64,000 nt of DNA from DASQZT01 sp963728965 (GTDB lineage Bacteria; Acidobacteriota; Terriglobia; Bryobacterales; Bryobacteraceae). A program made the position numbers and the translations under genes. The notes beneath the pieces were generated by a model that ran no database searches, was not told the origin of the DNA, and saw only the letters and a program-made list of their open reading frames with translations. The DNA lies in NCBI GenBank assembly GCA_963728965.1, contig CAVSMH010000002.1:620001-684000 (forward strand), read 5' to 3'. Of the stretch, positions 15,649 through 24,508 are shown piece after piece (position 1 is the first letter of the stretch; every line of letters begins with the position of its first letter).

Positions 15649-17550
15649 TCACTTCGCCACCACCTCCGCCGTCCGCGTCTGCCCCGCTTTCAGGGGCACG
15701 TTCACGGCGACCACCGCTCCGCGGCCGGGCCGTTGCTCCACGGTGGTTTCGAACTCCTTGCCATCGACCAGAACGCGAACCCCGCCGCCCGCCGGATCGA
15801 CTGGAAATACCGCGGCCCACTCGAACTCTGGCCCTGCCTGATTCGTGACCGTGGTCTCACGAAGCCCCCGATGGCGCACCGCCACCTCGTTCTTCAGCAC
15901 CGGCACCCGGCTCAATTTCACCCAGTCCACGTCCTTCGGCAACCGTGGGAACGTCTCCAGCCTCAGCCGCGATGCATTGGGTTTGATCCCCACCAGTCCT
16001 GTGGCCACCGCGCCCACCGCTGCGAACACGATCTCGGGCATCCCTCGACCCGGAAAATTCGGGTCCATGATCTGCAAGAGGGCGCGGTACGCCGAGTCGT
16101 TCCTCCCGTTCTGAAATAGAATGTCGGGAAAGTACGAAAGTACTTGTGGCTGGTCGGAGCTGTTCTTCTCCAGCAGGTCCAGCGCCGCGTCCGTTTTCAG
16201 CCCCGCTTCCGTGATCCCAAACCACAGGGCCTTCACGTGGATCGAATCGACATAGCCGCCGAAATAGCGGTGATTGGGCAGAATCGCCAGATAATAGCGG
16301 CTTTGCGTGGGGTTCCACCATTCGCTGTTGAAGCGCACCTTCAGGGCATCGGCCCGGGCCCGATATTCCACTGCCAATTTCTCCGAAAGACTGCCCCGGG
16401 CGCCCTTTTCCTCCTGGATGGCCGCGTAAACCAGGTAGCCGCGGTACTGCGCTGCCACCAGGTCCGCTCCGGTCAGCGGCCGCGGCTGTTGCTGGAAGTA
16501 AGAGGGAATACCGCGGCGGCCGGCCTGCGGTCCGCTTTCCATCAGGCCATCGTGATCCCGATCCCACGCCTCCACGTAACTGGTCACGCTGCGGTCGTAA
16601 AAGTTCGAGAACACCACGTCAAAATAGCTGCGGTCGCCCGTCCACAGGAACTGCCGGTAACACGCCTGCATCACGTCGAAATTGGCCGGGAGACAGTACC
16701 AGAAGTGACTATCGTCCTGGTAATCGATCGGCGCCGGGAAGCCGTCTTTGTTGATCTCCCAGAAGCCGCACCAGTCTCGCGTGCTGGAGATGCTCGCGGC
16801 AAAACGGCGCATCATGTTGCGGGTGTGGCCCGACAAGCCGAGCACCGCCGCGCCGGTGCTTTGGTGCGATGCATCACGCATGCAGAAGGCGTAGCGATCT
16901 CCGGCCGTACTGTCGTACCAGTCCCCCACCGCATCTCCGGAGTAGGCGTATCCCAGCGCCCGCTGCTTGGCCCATTGCAGCCCTTTCAACAGCCTCACAT
17001 CCGAACATTCGAACTCAACCAGGCCGGGAGTCGTGACGATGCCCGCCGCATTTCCGACCGTGGAAGGCTCGCCGCGCGGCAGGGCGAATCGCCAGGCGCC
17101 CAGTCCGGCCAGCAGTGCGCCGCCGCCGCCGATCAGCCACGCCCGCCGGGTCCGCGGCGGTCGAGCCGAACCCTCAGCGATCCCGCCAGGCGCCGGTTGC
17201 CGCGGCCGGAACACCGGCACGTACCCACCCTTGGGCACTTCCAGCACGATCGGTTCGTCCCGCCCTTCCTCGGCGAAGTAGCGCGCCAGTCGCAGCCGAA
17301 GGTTGCGCGCCTCGGTCCGCACAATGCTGTCCTCGCTGGGATTGTAGGTGGACGGCCTGCCAAAAACCCGCTGGCCAATATAGACCTCCGTCATCTCATG
17401 CGAGGAATCGGCCAATTTGCGGTCCACCACATAGAGCAGGAAATCCCGCAGGCGGCTGGTACGGCGGAACTCCGCGCTGGCCACAATCCTCTGCACCAGC
17501 GCACGGTAATCCTGCTCCGGCGGACGAAACTGCACTCGCGTATCGGCCAT
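15649..17550 (-). CDS. membrane one-component regulator: winged-helix-like domain, TM helix, periplasmic glycoside-hydrolase domain
   Basis: A 633-residue fusion. Residues 10-115 are a winged-helix-like domain common in Acidobacteriota regulators (LRDFLLYVVDRKLA, IGQRVFGRP, EDSIVRTEARNLRLRLARYF, and a wing-like VLEVPKGGYVPVF). Residues about 137-153 form one transmembrane helix after a basic stretch. Residues 175-633 are an (alpha/alpha)-barrel glycoside hydrolase resembling MGH1/trehalase-like enzymes and the adjacent secreted gene product: FCMRD-H, DWCGFWEIN, PAPIDYQDDSHFWY, LPANFD. The topology is that of ToxR/CadC. The ATG at 17550 is preceded by GGAG; an upstream in-frame ATG at 17607 lacks this. 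The gene is divergent from its paralogue. Confidence 0.8.
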   Translation of the reverse strand: MADTRVQFRPPEQDYRALVQRIVASAEFRRTSRLRDFLLYVVDRKLADSSHEMTEVYIGQRVFGRPSTYNPSEDSIVRTEARNLRLRLARYFAEEGRDEPIVLEVPKGGYVPVFRPRQPAPGGIAEGSARPPRTRRAWLIGGGGALLAGLGAWRFALPRGEPSTVGNAAGIVTTPGLVEFECSDVRLLKGLQWAKQRALGYAYSGDAVGDWYDSTAGDRYAFCMRDASHQSTGAAVLGLSGHTRNMMRRFAASISSTRDWCGFWEINKDGFPAPIDYQDDSHFWYCLPANFDVMQACYRQFLWTGDRSYFDVVFSNFYDRSVTSYVEAWDRDHDGLMESGPQAGRRGIPSYFQQQPRPLTGADLVAAQYRGYLVYAAIQEEKGARGSLSEKLAVEYRARADALKVRFNSEWWNPTQSRYYLAILPNHRYFGGYVDSIHVKALWFGITEAGLKTDAALDLLEKNSSDQPQVLSYFPDILFQNGRNDSAYRALLQIMDPNFPGRGMPEIVFAAVGAVATGLVGIKPNASRLRLETFPRLPKDVDWVKLSRVPVLKNEVAVRHRGLRETTVTNQAGPEFEWAAVFPVDPAGGGVRVLVDGKEFETTVEQRPGRGAVVAVNVPLKAGQTRTAEVVAK

Positions 17551-17620
17551 CTTCTCCGGGTGCCCCTTGCGCTTGCAACTAGTATATGCCAGCCTTCCCC
17601 GGCTCATAACCCTCCGTAGC

Positions 17621-17658
17621 AGGGGTTAATTGACGGTCGGTTAACAGTCAATTCCCCT
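17621..17658. promoter_or_regulatory. inverted repeat between divergent hydrolase genes
   Basis: Imperfect inverted repeat. Left arm AGGGG-tt-AATTGAC (17621-17634), right arm GTCAATT-CCCCT (17647-17658), separated by 12 nt that include a second GGTTAA. GGTTAA occurs at 17624 and 17639, a 15-bp period. It lies midway between the starts at 17550 and 17752, the expected place for an operator shared by the membrane regulator and the secreted hydrolase. Regulator binding is inferred. Confidence 0.5.
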
Positions 17659-17751
17659 TGTGAGGCAGCCGCCGCCGGGCTATGCTGACATCGCTTCGGA
17701 ACGCTTTTGTGGTGTTGCCTGGCCGGTTCGGGTCAGGAAAGCTCAACAACG

Positions 17752-19293
17752 ATGCGGGTCAGAACCACGCTCCACTGTCTTACGGGAATTCTGCTCGCCG
17801 CCACGGGCCAGGCCCAGACGCGGGGTGGGCGGGCGGACGCACCGTACCGGGTAGTCGGTGCTTCCATCACCAGCGCCAGCGAAGTGAAACCGGATGCGGC
17901 GGTTCCGGTGTCCCGGCTACAGCTTGTATCGTCCGACGCCCGCCTCGTGGAAGGATTCAATCGCGCCAAACGACAAGCGATGGCGTATGTCTTCGACACA
18001 GATCCGGTAGGCCCCTGGTACGAAGCTGCCGAACCCGGCCGGGAGGCCTTCTGCATGCGCGATGTCGCCCACCAGGCAATGGGCGCCCACGCGCTTGGCC
18101 TTGCCCGCCACAACCGGAACATGCTCGGCCGGTTCGCCGAGGCCGTCTCCGATTCCAAAGACTGGTGCAGTTTCTGGGAAATCGATCGCTTCAATCGCCC
18201 CGCGCCGGTGGATTACAAGAACGACGCCCGATTCTGGTACAACCTGCCCGCCAATTTTGATGTTCTCGACGCCTGCTACCGCATGTACGTCTGGTCCGGT
18301 GATCCCGCGTACATTGACGATCCCACGTTTCTGAGTTTCTACGATCGCACGGTTAACGACTACGTCGAACGGTGGGGCCTCGGCCTCGACCAAGTCATGA
18401 CCCGGCCGCGCCTGCTCAACATCCGCGGCACTCCGAACCCCACGAGCAAGTTTCAGAATGCCCGTGGGATTCCTGGTTACGACGAAGGGGAGAAGGAATA
18501 TGCGCTCGGTGGCGACGTGCTGGCCACGCAATATGCCGCCTATCTCGCATACGCCCACATCCAGCAGGTCCGGGGGGATGCCGCGCTCGCCGCGGACTTC
18601 CTCAAGAAAGCCGCCGCCGTCCGCTCCCTGGTAAACAACACCTGGTGGAACGCCAGGGAGCAATATTTCTACTCGCGCCTCGGCAAGGACCACCAGCTCG
18701 AGGGGCGCGGGGGCGGCGCATTCTTATACCGCGACGTCGTAGACGATGGGCCCAAACTGCAAAGCGCACTGAACGAGGCCGGGCCCCGCAACCTGGAGGT
18801 GCTCTACCGCTACGGCGATCCCGATGTCGCCTATGCGCGCCTCATCGAAACCACGACTCCAGGCCGAAGCCGGATGGAGTACCCGGAGGTGCCGTATTCG
18901 GTGATCGGTACCATCGTCAACGGCACCATGGGCATCAACCTGCAAACCGCCTCCGCACTTTTGTCCAGCGTGGAAGGTTTCTGGGTGGAGGCCGCTCTGC
19001 GGACGCTCTCCGGCCTCGGAACCACTGTGGCCTGGGCCGAGTTACGGAACCTTCCGGTCCGTGCCAACGAAATCACGGTGCGCCATGAAGGCGTCCGCAA
19101 GACCGTCGTCACCAATCAGCGCGGACCTGCGCTGATCTGGCATGCGGCATTTCCCGGCAGTCACGAAACCCTGCTGGTGAACGGCAAGCCCATGAAGGCC
19201 CGCGTGGAAAAAGCGCCTTTGGGCCGCGAGAATTCCTGGGTCAGCGTCACGGTCGGCGGGGCCGGGACCGTAACCGTGGAAGTTGCGAAATGA
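17752..19293 (+). CDS. secreted glycoside hydrolase of the MGH1/trehalase-like (alpha/alpha)-barrel type
   Basis: A 513-residue protein with an N-terminal signal peptide (TLHCLTGILLAATGQAQ, cleavage probably after AQA). It shares its whole catalytic part with the C-terminal domain of the divergent regulator: FCMRDVAHQAMGAHALGL, DWCSFWEID, PAPVDYKNDARFWYNLPANFD, and ACYRMYVWSGD. Conserved acidic residues in the DY-x-x-D region are candidates for catalysis. It is presumably a periplasmic or exported exo-glycosidase; substrate unknown. The ATG at 17752 is preceded by AGGA at 17736. The next gene, a TonB receptor, starts 10 nt after its stop, so degradation and uptake appear linked. Confidence 0.75.
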   Translation: MRVRTTLHCLTGILLAATGQAQTRGGRADAPYRVVGASITSASEVKPDAAVPVSRLQLVSSDARLVEGFNRAKRQAMAYVFDTDPVGPWYEAAEPGREAFCMRDVAHQAMGAHALGLARHNRNMLGRFAEAVSDSKDWCSFWEIDRFNRPAPVDYKNDARFWYNLPANFDVLDACYRMYVWSGDPAYIDDPTFLSFYDRTVNDYVERWGLGLDQVMTRPRLLNIRGTPNPTSKFQNARGIPGYDEGEKEYALGGDVLATQYAAYLAYAHIQQVRGDAALAADFLKKAAAVRSLVNNTWWNAREQYFYSRLGKDHQLEGRGGGAFLYRDVVDDGPKLQSALNEAGPRNLEVLYRYGDPDVAYARLIETTTPGRSRMEYPEVPYSVIGTIVNGTMGINLQTASALLSSVEGFWVEAALRTLSGLGTTVAWAELRNLPVRANEITVRHEGVRKTVVTNQRGPALIWHAAFPGSHETLLVNGKPMKARVEKAPLGRENSWVSVTVGGAGTVTVEVAK

Positions 19294-19303
19294 GGGGAGA
19301 GAT

Positions 19304-22300
19304 ATGAGGATCGCGAATCGTTGTGGCAGCCTGCTCCGTTGGGTGGGCGCCGTTTCCGTTTGTCTTGTGGCTTTGGCATCCTTCGCGGGTGCACAGGAAA
19401 TAACCGGCCGACTGGTCGGCACAGTTGTCGATGCCAGCGGCGCCGCGGTCATCGATGCCGCTGTATCGGCGACCAATCAGGATACCGGCCTGGTGACTCG
19501 GGCCAAGACCGATGCCCAAGGCAACTTCGTGTTCGCTACCCTGCCGGCCGGGCCGTACACGGTGCGGGTCGAGGCACCCGGGTTCCGTACGGCAGTGGCC
19601 GCCGACAACCAGATCAATGTGGCGCGAACGGCCCGCGTGGATGTCGCCCTCCAGGTCGGCTCGCTCGCCGAGTCGGTCGAGGTCAAGGCCGAGAGCCCGC
19701 TCGTGCAAAGCACCACCTCCGATATCGGCCAGGCCATCGAAAAACAGCAGGTGCAGAGTCTTCCTTTGAACGGCCGGATTTTCTCCCAGCTGGTCAACCT
19801 CGTTCCCGGCGCCGTGCCGGCCGGCAACAGCGACGCTCCCGAATCGGCCTCCGGCGCCGGCGCGCGCTCCCAGATTCAATCCCAGGTCAACGGCGTAAAC
19901 TGGTCCGGCACCACCTACACCCTCGATGGCGTCAACAATGCCGAGCCGCTCAACGCGTTCATCAACATCGCTCCGCCCATTGAAGCGATCGAGGAGTTCA
20001 ACGTGCAGACCTCCAATCCCAGGGCCGAATTCGGTACCTTTGGAGGCGCCGTCGTGAACCTTACGTTGCGCTCCGGTACCAACGAATTTCACGGCTCCCT
20101 GTTCGAATACCTGCGCAACCAGTCGATGAACGCCCGCAGCTTCTTTGCAGCTTCCAAGGCGCCCTTCAAGACCAACCAGTTCGGCGGAACCATCGGAGGG
20201 CCGATCCGAAAGAACAAGGCGTTCTTCTTCTTCGATTACCAGGCATTGCGCCTCCGCCAGGGCGTTTCCTACCTCGTTAACGTGCCGAGCGCCGCCATGC
20301 GCCAGGGAATCATTCTGCCGTCGGAAGGATTTGCCACGGTGTACGATCCGCTCAGCGCTTCTACCTCCGCCGCCGTGACGCCATTCCCCGATAACCGGAT
20401 CCCGCGCAACCGGTGGGATCCCGTGACCGCCCAGGTTCTCGATATCTGGCCGCAGGAGGACATCGCCCCCGCCCGCCCGGGACCGTACCTTAACTTCTTC
20501 CAGAACGTCAGCAACAGCCAGACCATGAACGCCTTCGATGTCAAAGGCGACTACCAGTTCGAGCGCGCCGGCCGCTTGTTCCTCCGCGAGTCGTATGCCG
20601 CCCGCGACCTGAACAACAACGCTCCGGCCAATCGGTTCATGGCGGCCGATCCCGATTCCACCTCCGGCAGCCACAACGCCGTGATCGGCCACAGCATTGC
20701 CATCCGGCCCACGCTGCTGAACGAACTTCGCCTCGGGTTCAACCGCTTCGACACCATCCATGTTGGACAGGATTTCGGCGTGAACAAGAATAACGAGCTC
20801 GGCATCAAAAACGGCAACCTCGCTGCGTTCCAGGAATCGAGCGGTATCGCGGCCTTTGGAGTCGGCTCGTTGTATGGCTTTGGCGCGCCCGGCTGGACCA
20901 ATGCGCAACGCCAGGCCAATACCTATGAGCTCACCAACGGGACCACTTGGATCCGCGGCTCGCACACTTTCAAATTCGGTTTCGATCTTCGCAAGATCCA
21001 ATCCACCCTCACCAATCCGCAGGACTCCGCCCGCGGCAGGTTCACGTTCGGCCGCGATATGACCAGCCAGAACAATGTGGGCGGCGCCGAATTCGGTAGT
21101 TTCCTGCTGGGGTATCCGACGCAGATCGTTCGCGGCCTGGTGAACACGCGCCCCGCGGTTCGGCTTACCCAAGGCGGCGCCTACGTGCAGGACGATTACC
21201 GCGTGAGCCGCTCCCTGACGCTCAACGCGGGCCTCCGTTGGGACCTGTTCACCAATCCCGTAGAAAAGTACAACCGCCAAGTCAATTTCAACCCGTCCAC
21301 CGGCAAGTTCAACGGCGCCACCCCCGACAATCGCGGCCCCAACGTGGACAACTACTACAAAAACTTCGCTCCGCGTTTCGGCTTCGCTTTCGCTCCGGGC
21401 AACCGCAAGACGGCATTTCGCGGCGCGGTCGGCATCAGCTATTTCTCCTACAACTACGGTGCCACGGGCGGCACGCTGGAGCGCAACTTCCCGCTCTTCC
21501 AGACATTCAGTGTGGGGCCCACTGTAGCGGCTCGCCCGTTCGCCCAAGTGGGCGTCGATGGCCTCCCGAACTTCTCCCCAACGCCGCTGGCGCCGGTGAT
21601 CGACCCCATCCCCGGCATTCAGCCGTTTTACATCGCGCGGGGATTCCGGCCGGCCTTCGTCAGCATGTATAACTTCGGCGTACAGCGCCAGCTTGCCGAG
21701 TCGAGTGCCATCGAAGTCTCCTTCGTGGGTACCGGCGTCACCCACATCTACCGCAATCGCGATATCGATACGCCGGTGGTGCCCGCCGCCGGGGCCTTCA
21801 ACGACCGCCGCCTGTACTATGGTGTCGCTCCGACCATTCAAAGCATCATCGAGCGCGGATCGAACGGCGTTTCCCGCTACAATTCGCTCCAGGCCAAGTT
21901 CAACCACCGCTTCGCCAAGGGCCTGGAAGCGCTGGTTTCCTACACCCTGGCGCAAAGCAAAGACGATACGTCGATCTTCTGGGTGTGGGACGACAAGCTG
22001 AACTTCGTCCCCAACGGCACCGATTTCCGCCATGTCCTGGCGATCAGTTGGGCCTACGAACTGCCGTTCGGCACCGGCCGGCACTTCCTCTCCCACGCAC
22101 CCAGGGCGCTTGACCTGATTGCCGGCGGCTGGAGTCTCAATGGCATCAACTGGAATCGCACGGGAGGGCCGATGAATGTCACCGTCGCCAACAACCTCCT
22201 GAACACCGGCACCAACAACTACGCCAATCAAACCTGTTCCAGCGTGAACTATCCCAAGACGGTCGAACAGTGGTTCGACACCAGTTGTTTCACCGACCCG

Positions 22301-22561
22301 ACGGCGCCTTACACGTTCGGCAATGCCAAAACAGGCACGCTGCGCGGCCCCGGCGTCGTGAATTTCGACCTGTCGGCGTTCAAGGCCTTTCACTTCACCG
22401 AGCGCAAGTACCTGGAATTCCGCGCGGAGGCCTTCAACGCGTTCAACAACCCGCATTTCAGCAACCCGAACACCAGCCGCTCATCGGGTAACTACGGCCG
22501 GATCACGGGAACCACTCTGACGCCGCGCGAGATTCAACTTGGGTTGAAACTGATGTTCTGA
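19304..22561 (+). CDS. TonB-dependent outer-membrane receptor with carboxypeptidase-regulatory N-domain (Oar-like)
   Basis: A 1085-residue outer-membrane protein. Residues 1-31 are a signal peptide ending SFAGAQ. Residues about 35-115 form a CarboxypepD_reg domain (GRLVGTVVDASGAAV, TDAQGNFVFATLPAG). A plug domain follows (QSLPLNGRIFSQLVNLVPG, YTLDGVNNAEPLNAF, EAIEEFNVQ), then a long beta-barrel ending in the aromatic LGLKLMF. These large receptors are typical of Acidobacteriota and are thought to import oligosaccharides or other large substrates. The ATG at 19304 has a strong GGGGAGAG ribosome site. It is very likely cotranscribed with the secreted hydrolase. Confidence 0.9.
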   Translation: MRIANRCGSLLRWVGAVSVCLVALASFAGAQEITGRLVGTVVDASGAAVIDAAVSATNQDTGLVTRAKTDAQGNFVFATLPAGPYTVRVEAPGFRTAVAADNQINVARTARVDVALQVGSLAESVEVKAESPLVQSTTSDIGQAIEKQQVQSLPLNGRIFSQLVNLVPGAVPAGNSDAPESASGAGARSQIQSQVNGVNWSGTTYTLDGVNNAEPLNAFINIAPPIEAIEEFNVQTSNPRAEFGTFGGAVVNLTLRSGTNEFHGSLFEYLRNQSMNARSFFAASKAPFKTNQFGGTIGGPIRKNKAFFFFDYQALRLRQGVSYLVNVPSAAMRQGIILPSEGFATVYDPLSASTSAAVTPFPDNRIPRNRWDPVTAQVLDIWPQEDIAPARPGPYLNFFQNVSNSQTMNAFDVKGDYQFERAGRLFLRESYAARDLNNNAPANRFMAADPDSTSGSHNAVIGHSIAIRPTLLNELRLGFNRFDTIHVGQDFGVNKNNELGIKNGNLAAFQESSGIAAFGVGSLYGFGAPGWTNAQRQANTYELTNGTTWIRGSHTFKFGFDLRKIQSTLTNPQDSARGRFTFGRDMTSQNNVGGAEFGSFLLGYPTQIVRGLVNTRPAVRLTQGGAYVQDDYRVSRSLTLNAGLRWDLFTNPVEKYNRQVNFNPSTGKFNGATPDNRGPNVDNYYKNFAPRFGFAFAPGNRKTAFRGAVGISYFSYNYGATGGTLERNFPLFQTFSVGPTVAARPFAQVGVDGLPNFSPTPLAPVIDPIPGIQPFYIARGFRPAFVSMYNFGVQRQLAESSAIEVSFVGTGVTHIYRNRDIDTPVVPAAGAFNDRRLYYGVAPTIQSIIERGSNGVSRYNSLQAKFNHRFAKGLEALVSYTLAQSKDDTSIFWVWDDKLNFVPNGTDFRHVLAISWAYELPFGTGRHFLSHAPRALDLIAGGWSLNGINWNRTGGPMNVTVANNLLNTGTNNYANQTCSSVNYPKTVEQWFDTSCFTDPTAPYTFGNAKTGTLRGPGVVNFDLSAFKAFHFTERKYLEFRAEAFNAFNNPHFSNPNTSRSSGNYGRITGTTLTPREIQLGLKLMF

Positions 22562-22579
22562 TCGCCTTCCGTGCCGGCT

Positions 22580-23911
22580 TTAGCCCTGCACCTTCATCGC
22601 AGCGGCGTCCCAACGGCATACCTTCTTTTCGAAGTAACTGGTGTTGGCCAGGAGCGCCGGCCCCGCCGCACGGAAGCCGAACACGGCGTCTTCCACCGGC
22701 TTCTTGCGGCTGCGCACGGCTTCGTAGAAAACACGATGGTGCTCGCGGTGCGCGTCGTACCCCTGGGGAGGCGCGAATCTCTCCGGTTCGATGCTGGCCG
22801 CGGGCGTGGTCTGGCGCGGATATTTTTGGCGATACTGCCGCAGGAATTCCTCCTGGACTGCTTTCGGGAAGGTCTCGATGCTGTAGCCCGGCTCGCGCTC
22901 CGGGGGCGCCTTTTCCAGTAACAGCGAGCTCATGCTGGTGGTGATCACGCCATCGGTCCCCAGGAAGCGGAAGCCGAAACGCTCTTCCGGAACGCCGCTC
23001 TTCAGGTTCACCCGCAGCGACAGCGTGAACTCCGGGTGGGTTTCCTGTTTGCCGTAGTCGAGCATGGCCAGCATCACGTCCGGCACATCGCGTCCGTCGT
23101 TCCAATAGCGCAGTCCGCCGGTGGCGAGAATGCGGTCTGGACCGATCGACCCGGTCACCAGGTGCAGTCCGCTCAGCAGGTGAACGAACAGATCGCCCGC
23201 GACGCCCGTGCCGTAGTCCTGATAATTGCGCCAGCGGAACAGGCGAATCGCTTCGAACGGCCGCTTGGGCGCCCTACCGAGAAAGCGGTCCCAATCGACC
23301 GTGGCGGGCGAGGCATCCGGCGGGATGGAGTACTGCCACGCGCCCAGCGCCGTGTTCCGGTCGAGCCAGGCCTCGACCATGGTCAGCCTGCCGATTGCGC
23401 CGGCCTGGAACAGGTCACGCGCCTTCTGATACACGGCCGACGTGACATACTGGCTGCCGACCTGAAAGACCCGCCCGGTGCGCTGCGCGGTCGCGACCAC
23501 CGTGCTGCCGTCGGCCACCATCTGCACCATCGGCTTTTCGCAGTAGACATCCTTGCCGGCTTCCATCGCCGCGATCGAGAGCGCCGCGTGCCAATGGTCG
23601 GGCGTAGCGATGATGACCGCATCGACGTCCTTGCGGGCGAGCACTTCGCGGTAATCGCGGGTGGTGAAGATGTGGTCGCCGTGCACCTCGCGGGCCCGCG
23701 TCAGGCGCCCGTCGTAAATGTCGCAGACGGCCACAAGTTCCACACCCGGCACCGACAGCGCGTACTTCGTGTCACCCATCCCCATGCCGCCGAATCCGAT
23801 GGTGGCGATGCGGATGCGATCGTTCGGCGAAACGTTCTGATCGGCGCCGGCGAATCCGGCCGCCGCCAGCATGGCAGGGCCGCTTTGGAGAAAGTGCCTT
23901 CGGGTGGGCAT
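22580..23911 (-). CDS. Gfo/Idh/MocA-family oxidoreductase, Tat-exported
   Basis: A 443-residue protein. It begins with a Tat-type signal (TRRHFLQSGPAMLAAAGFAGA), followed by a Rossmann NAD(P) domain (RIATIGFGGMGMGD near residue 35, CDIYDGR, IIATPDHWHAALSI) with the EKP motif (YCEKPMVQ). The C-terminal alpha/beta domain carries the fold's substrate site. Exported members of this family are frequent in Acidobacteriota and Planctomycetota next to sugar genes. It converges with the TonB receptor gene (18 nt between stops). A sugar or inositol-type dehydrogenase role is inferred. Confidence 0.85.
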   Translation of the reverse strand: MPTRRHFLQSGPAMLAAAGFAGADQNVSPNDRIRIATIGFGGMGMGDTKYALSVPGVELVAVCDIYDGRLTRAREVHGDHIFTTRDYREVLARKDVDAVIIATPDHWHAALSIAAMEAGKDVYCEKPMVQMVADGSTVVATAQRTGRVFQVGSQYVTSAVYQKARDLFQAGAIGRLTMVEAWLDRNTALGAWQYSIPPDASPATVDWDRFLGRAPKRPFEAIRLFRWRNYQDYGTGVAGDLFVHLLSGLHLVTGSIGPDRILATGGLRYWNDGRDVPDVMLAMLDYGKQETHPEFTLSLRVNLKSGVPEERFGFRFLGTDGVITTSMSSLLLEKAPPEREPGYSIETFPKAVQEEFLRQYRQKYPRQTTPAASIEPERFAPPQGYDAHREHHRVFYEAVRSRKKPVEDAVFGFRAAGPALLANTSYFEKKVCRWDAAAMKVQG

Positions 23912-23923
23912 AGCAGGTCCATT

Positions 23924-23998
23924 CTATCGCCGTGCGCCCATCGCCACCACGATCGCCAGCCACAGCAAGGTGAGCACGGCGCCGGGATCGAGCCGCGG
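23924..23998 (-). other. short hydrophobic reading frame, possible gene remnant
   Basis: Between the oxidoreductase and lipoprotein genes the minus strand encodes a short frame, closed at both ends by stops, that reads GAVLTLLWLAIVVAMGARR before its stop. This looks like a C-terminal transmembrane anchor with a terminal arginine pair, similar to sorting-signal tails. There is no start codon or upstream domain in frame. It may be the end of a deleted gene or chance. Confidence 0.25.
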
Positions 23999-24055
23999 TT
24001 ACCCGCATTTCGTTGGTGCCCGTGCGATCGAGCGTGCCGGACGCTGGCCCGCCGC

Positions 24056-24508
24056 TTAGTCCTTCAGGCGGCGATCGCATTCCGCAATTCCGGCCCGCGC
24101 CTGTCGCAGGCGCCGCTCGGTATCCGCGGTCTGAGGCTTGCTCATCTTCCAGCGCGTCACGTTCTTTTGAAACACCAGCCGCGCCCATCCGACATGGCCG
24201 TTGGAGAGCAGCATGCGGCCGTACAGGTCGTCGAGATCGGACGCTGCCTCGACGGCCGCCAGCGTGGGTTCGCGCACCGCCAGCAGGCGCGCCTGGAGGG
24301 GCTGCCCCTTGCTCAGCGCGGCCGCGGCCTCTTCGGACCGGCCGCGTTTCCACAGTCCCTCCGCTTCCCGGTTCAACGCGCTGAGTTGCGCCACCGTCTC
24401 CGCATACCAGGCTTCTTTCGCCGGGTCGAGCTTCGGCTGTTCGACCGCACGCGGTGGCGGGGACGAACAGGCGCCGAGAACCAGCATCAGGATCGTGGCG
24501 AGCTTCAC
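24056..24508 (-). CDS. small predicted lipoprotein
   Basis: A 150-residue protein with a lipoprotein signal (ATILMLVLGAC, lipobox cysteine at residue 14) followed by a proline-rich linker and a charged, all-helical domain (WYAETVAQLSALNREAEGLWKRG to DTERRLRQARAGI). It resembles TPR-like helical lipoproteins but no specific family is recognised. Its ATG overlaps the stop of the phosphodiesterase gene by 4 nt, so it is made together with that enzyme. Confidence 0.7.
   Translation of the reverse strand: MKLATILMLVLGACSSPPPRAVEQPKLDPAKEAWYAETVAQLSALNREAEGLWKRGRSEEAAAALSKGQPLQARLLAVREPTLAAVEAASDLDDLYGRMLLSNGHVGWARLVFQKNVTRWKMSKPQTADTERRLRQARAGIAECDRRLKD

Noticed and set aside
19247..22456. 1069-codon open frame on the minus strand opposite the first TonB receptor
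   Set aside because: It mirrors the receptor codon by codon, has low-complexity Arg/Val/Gly composition and no domain or ribosome site. Long antisense frames are common opposite GC-rich genes.
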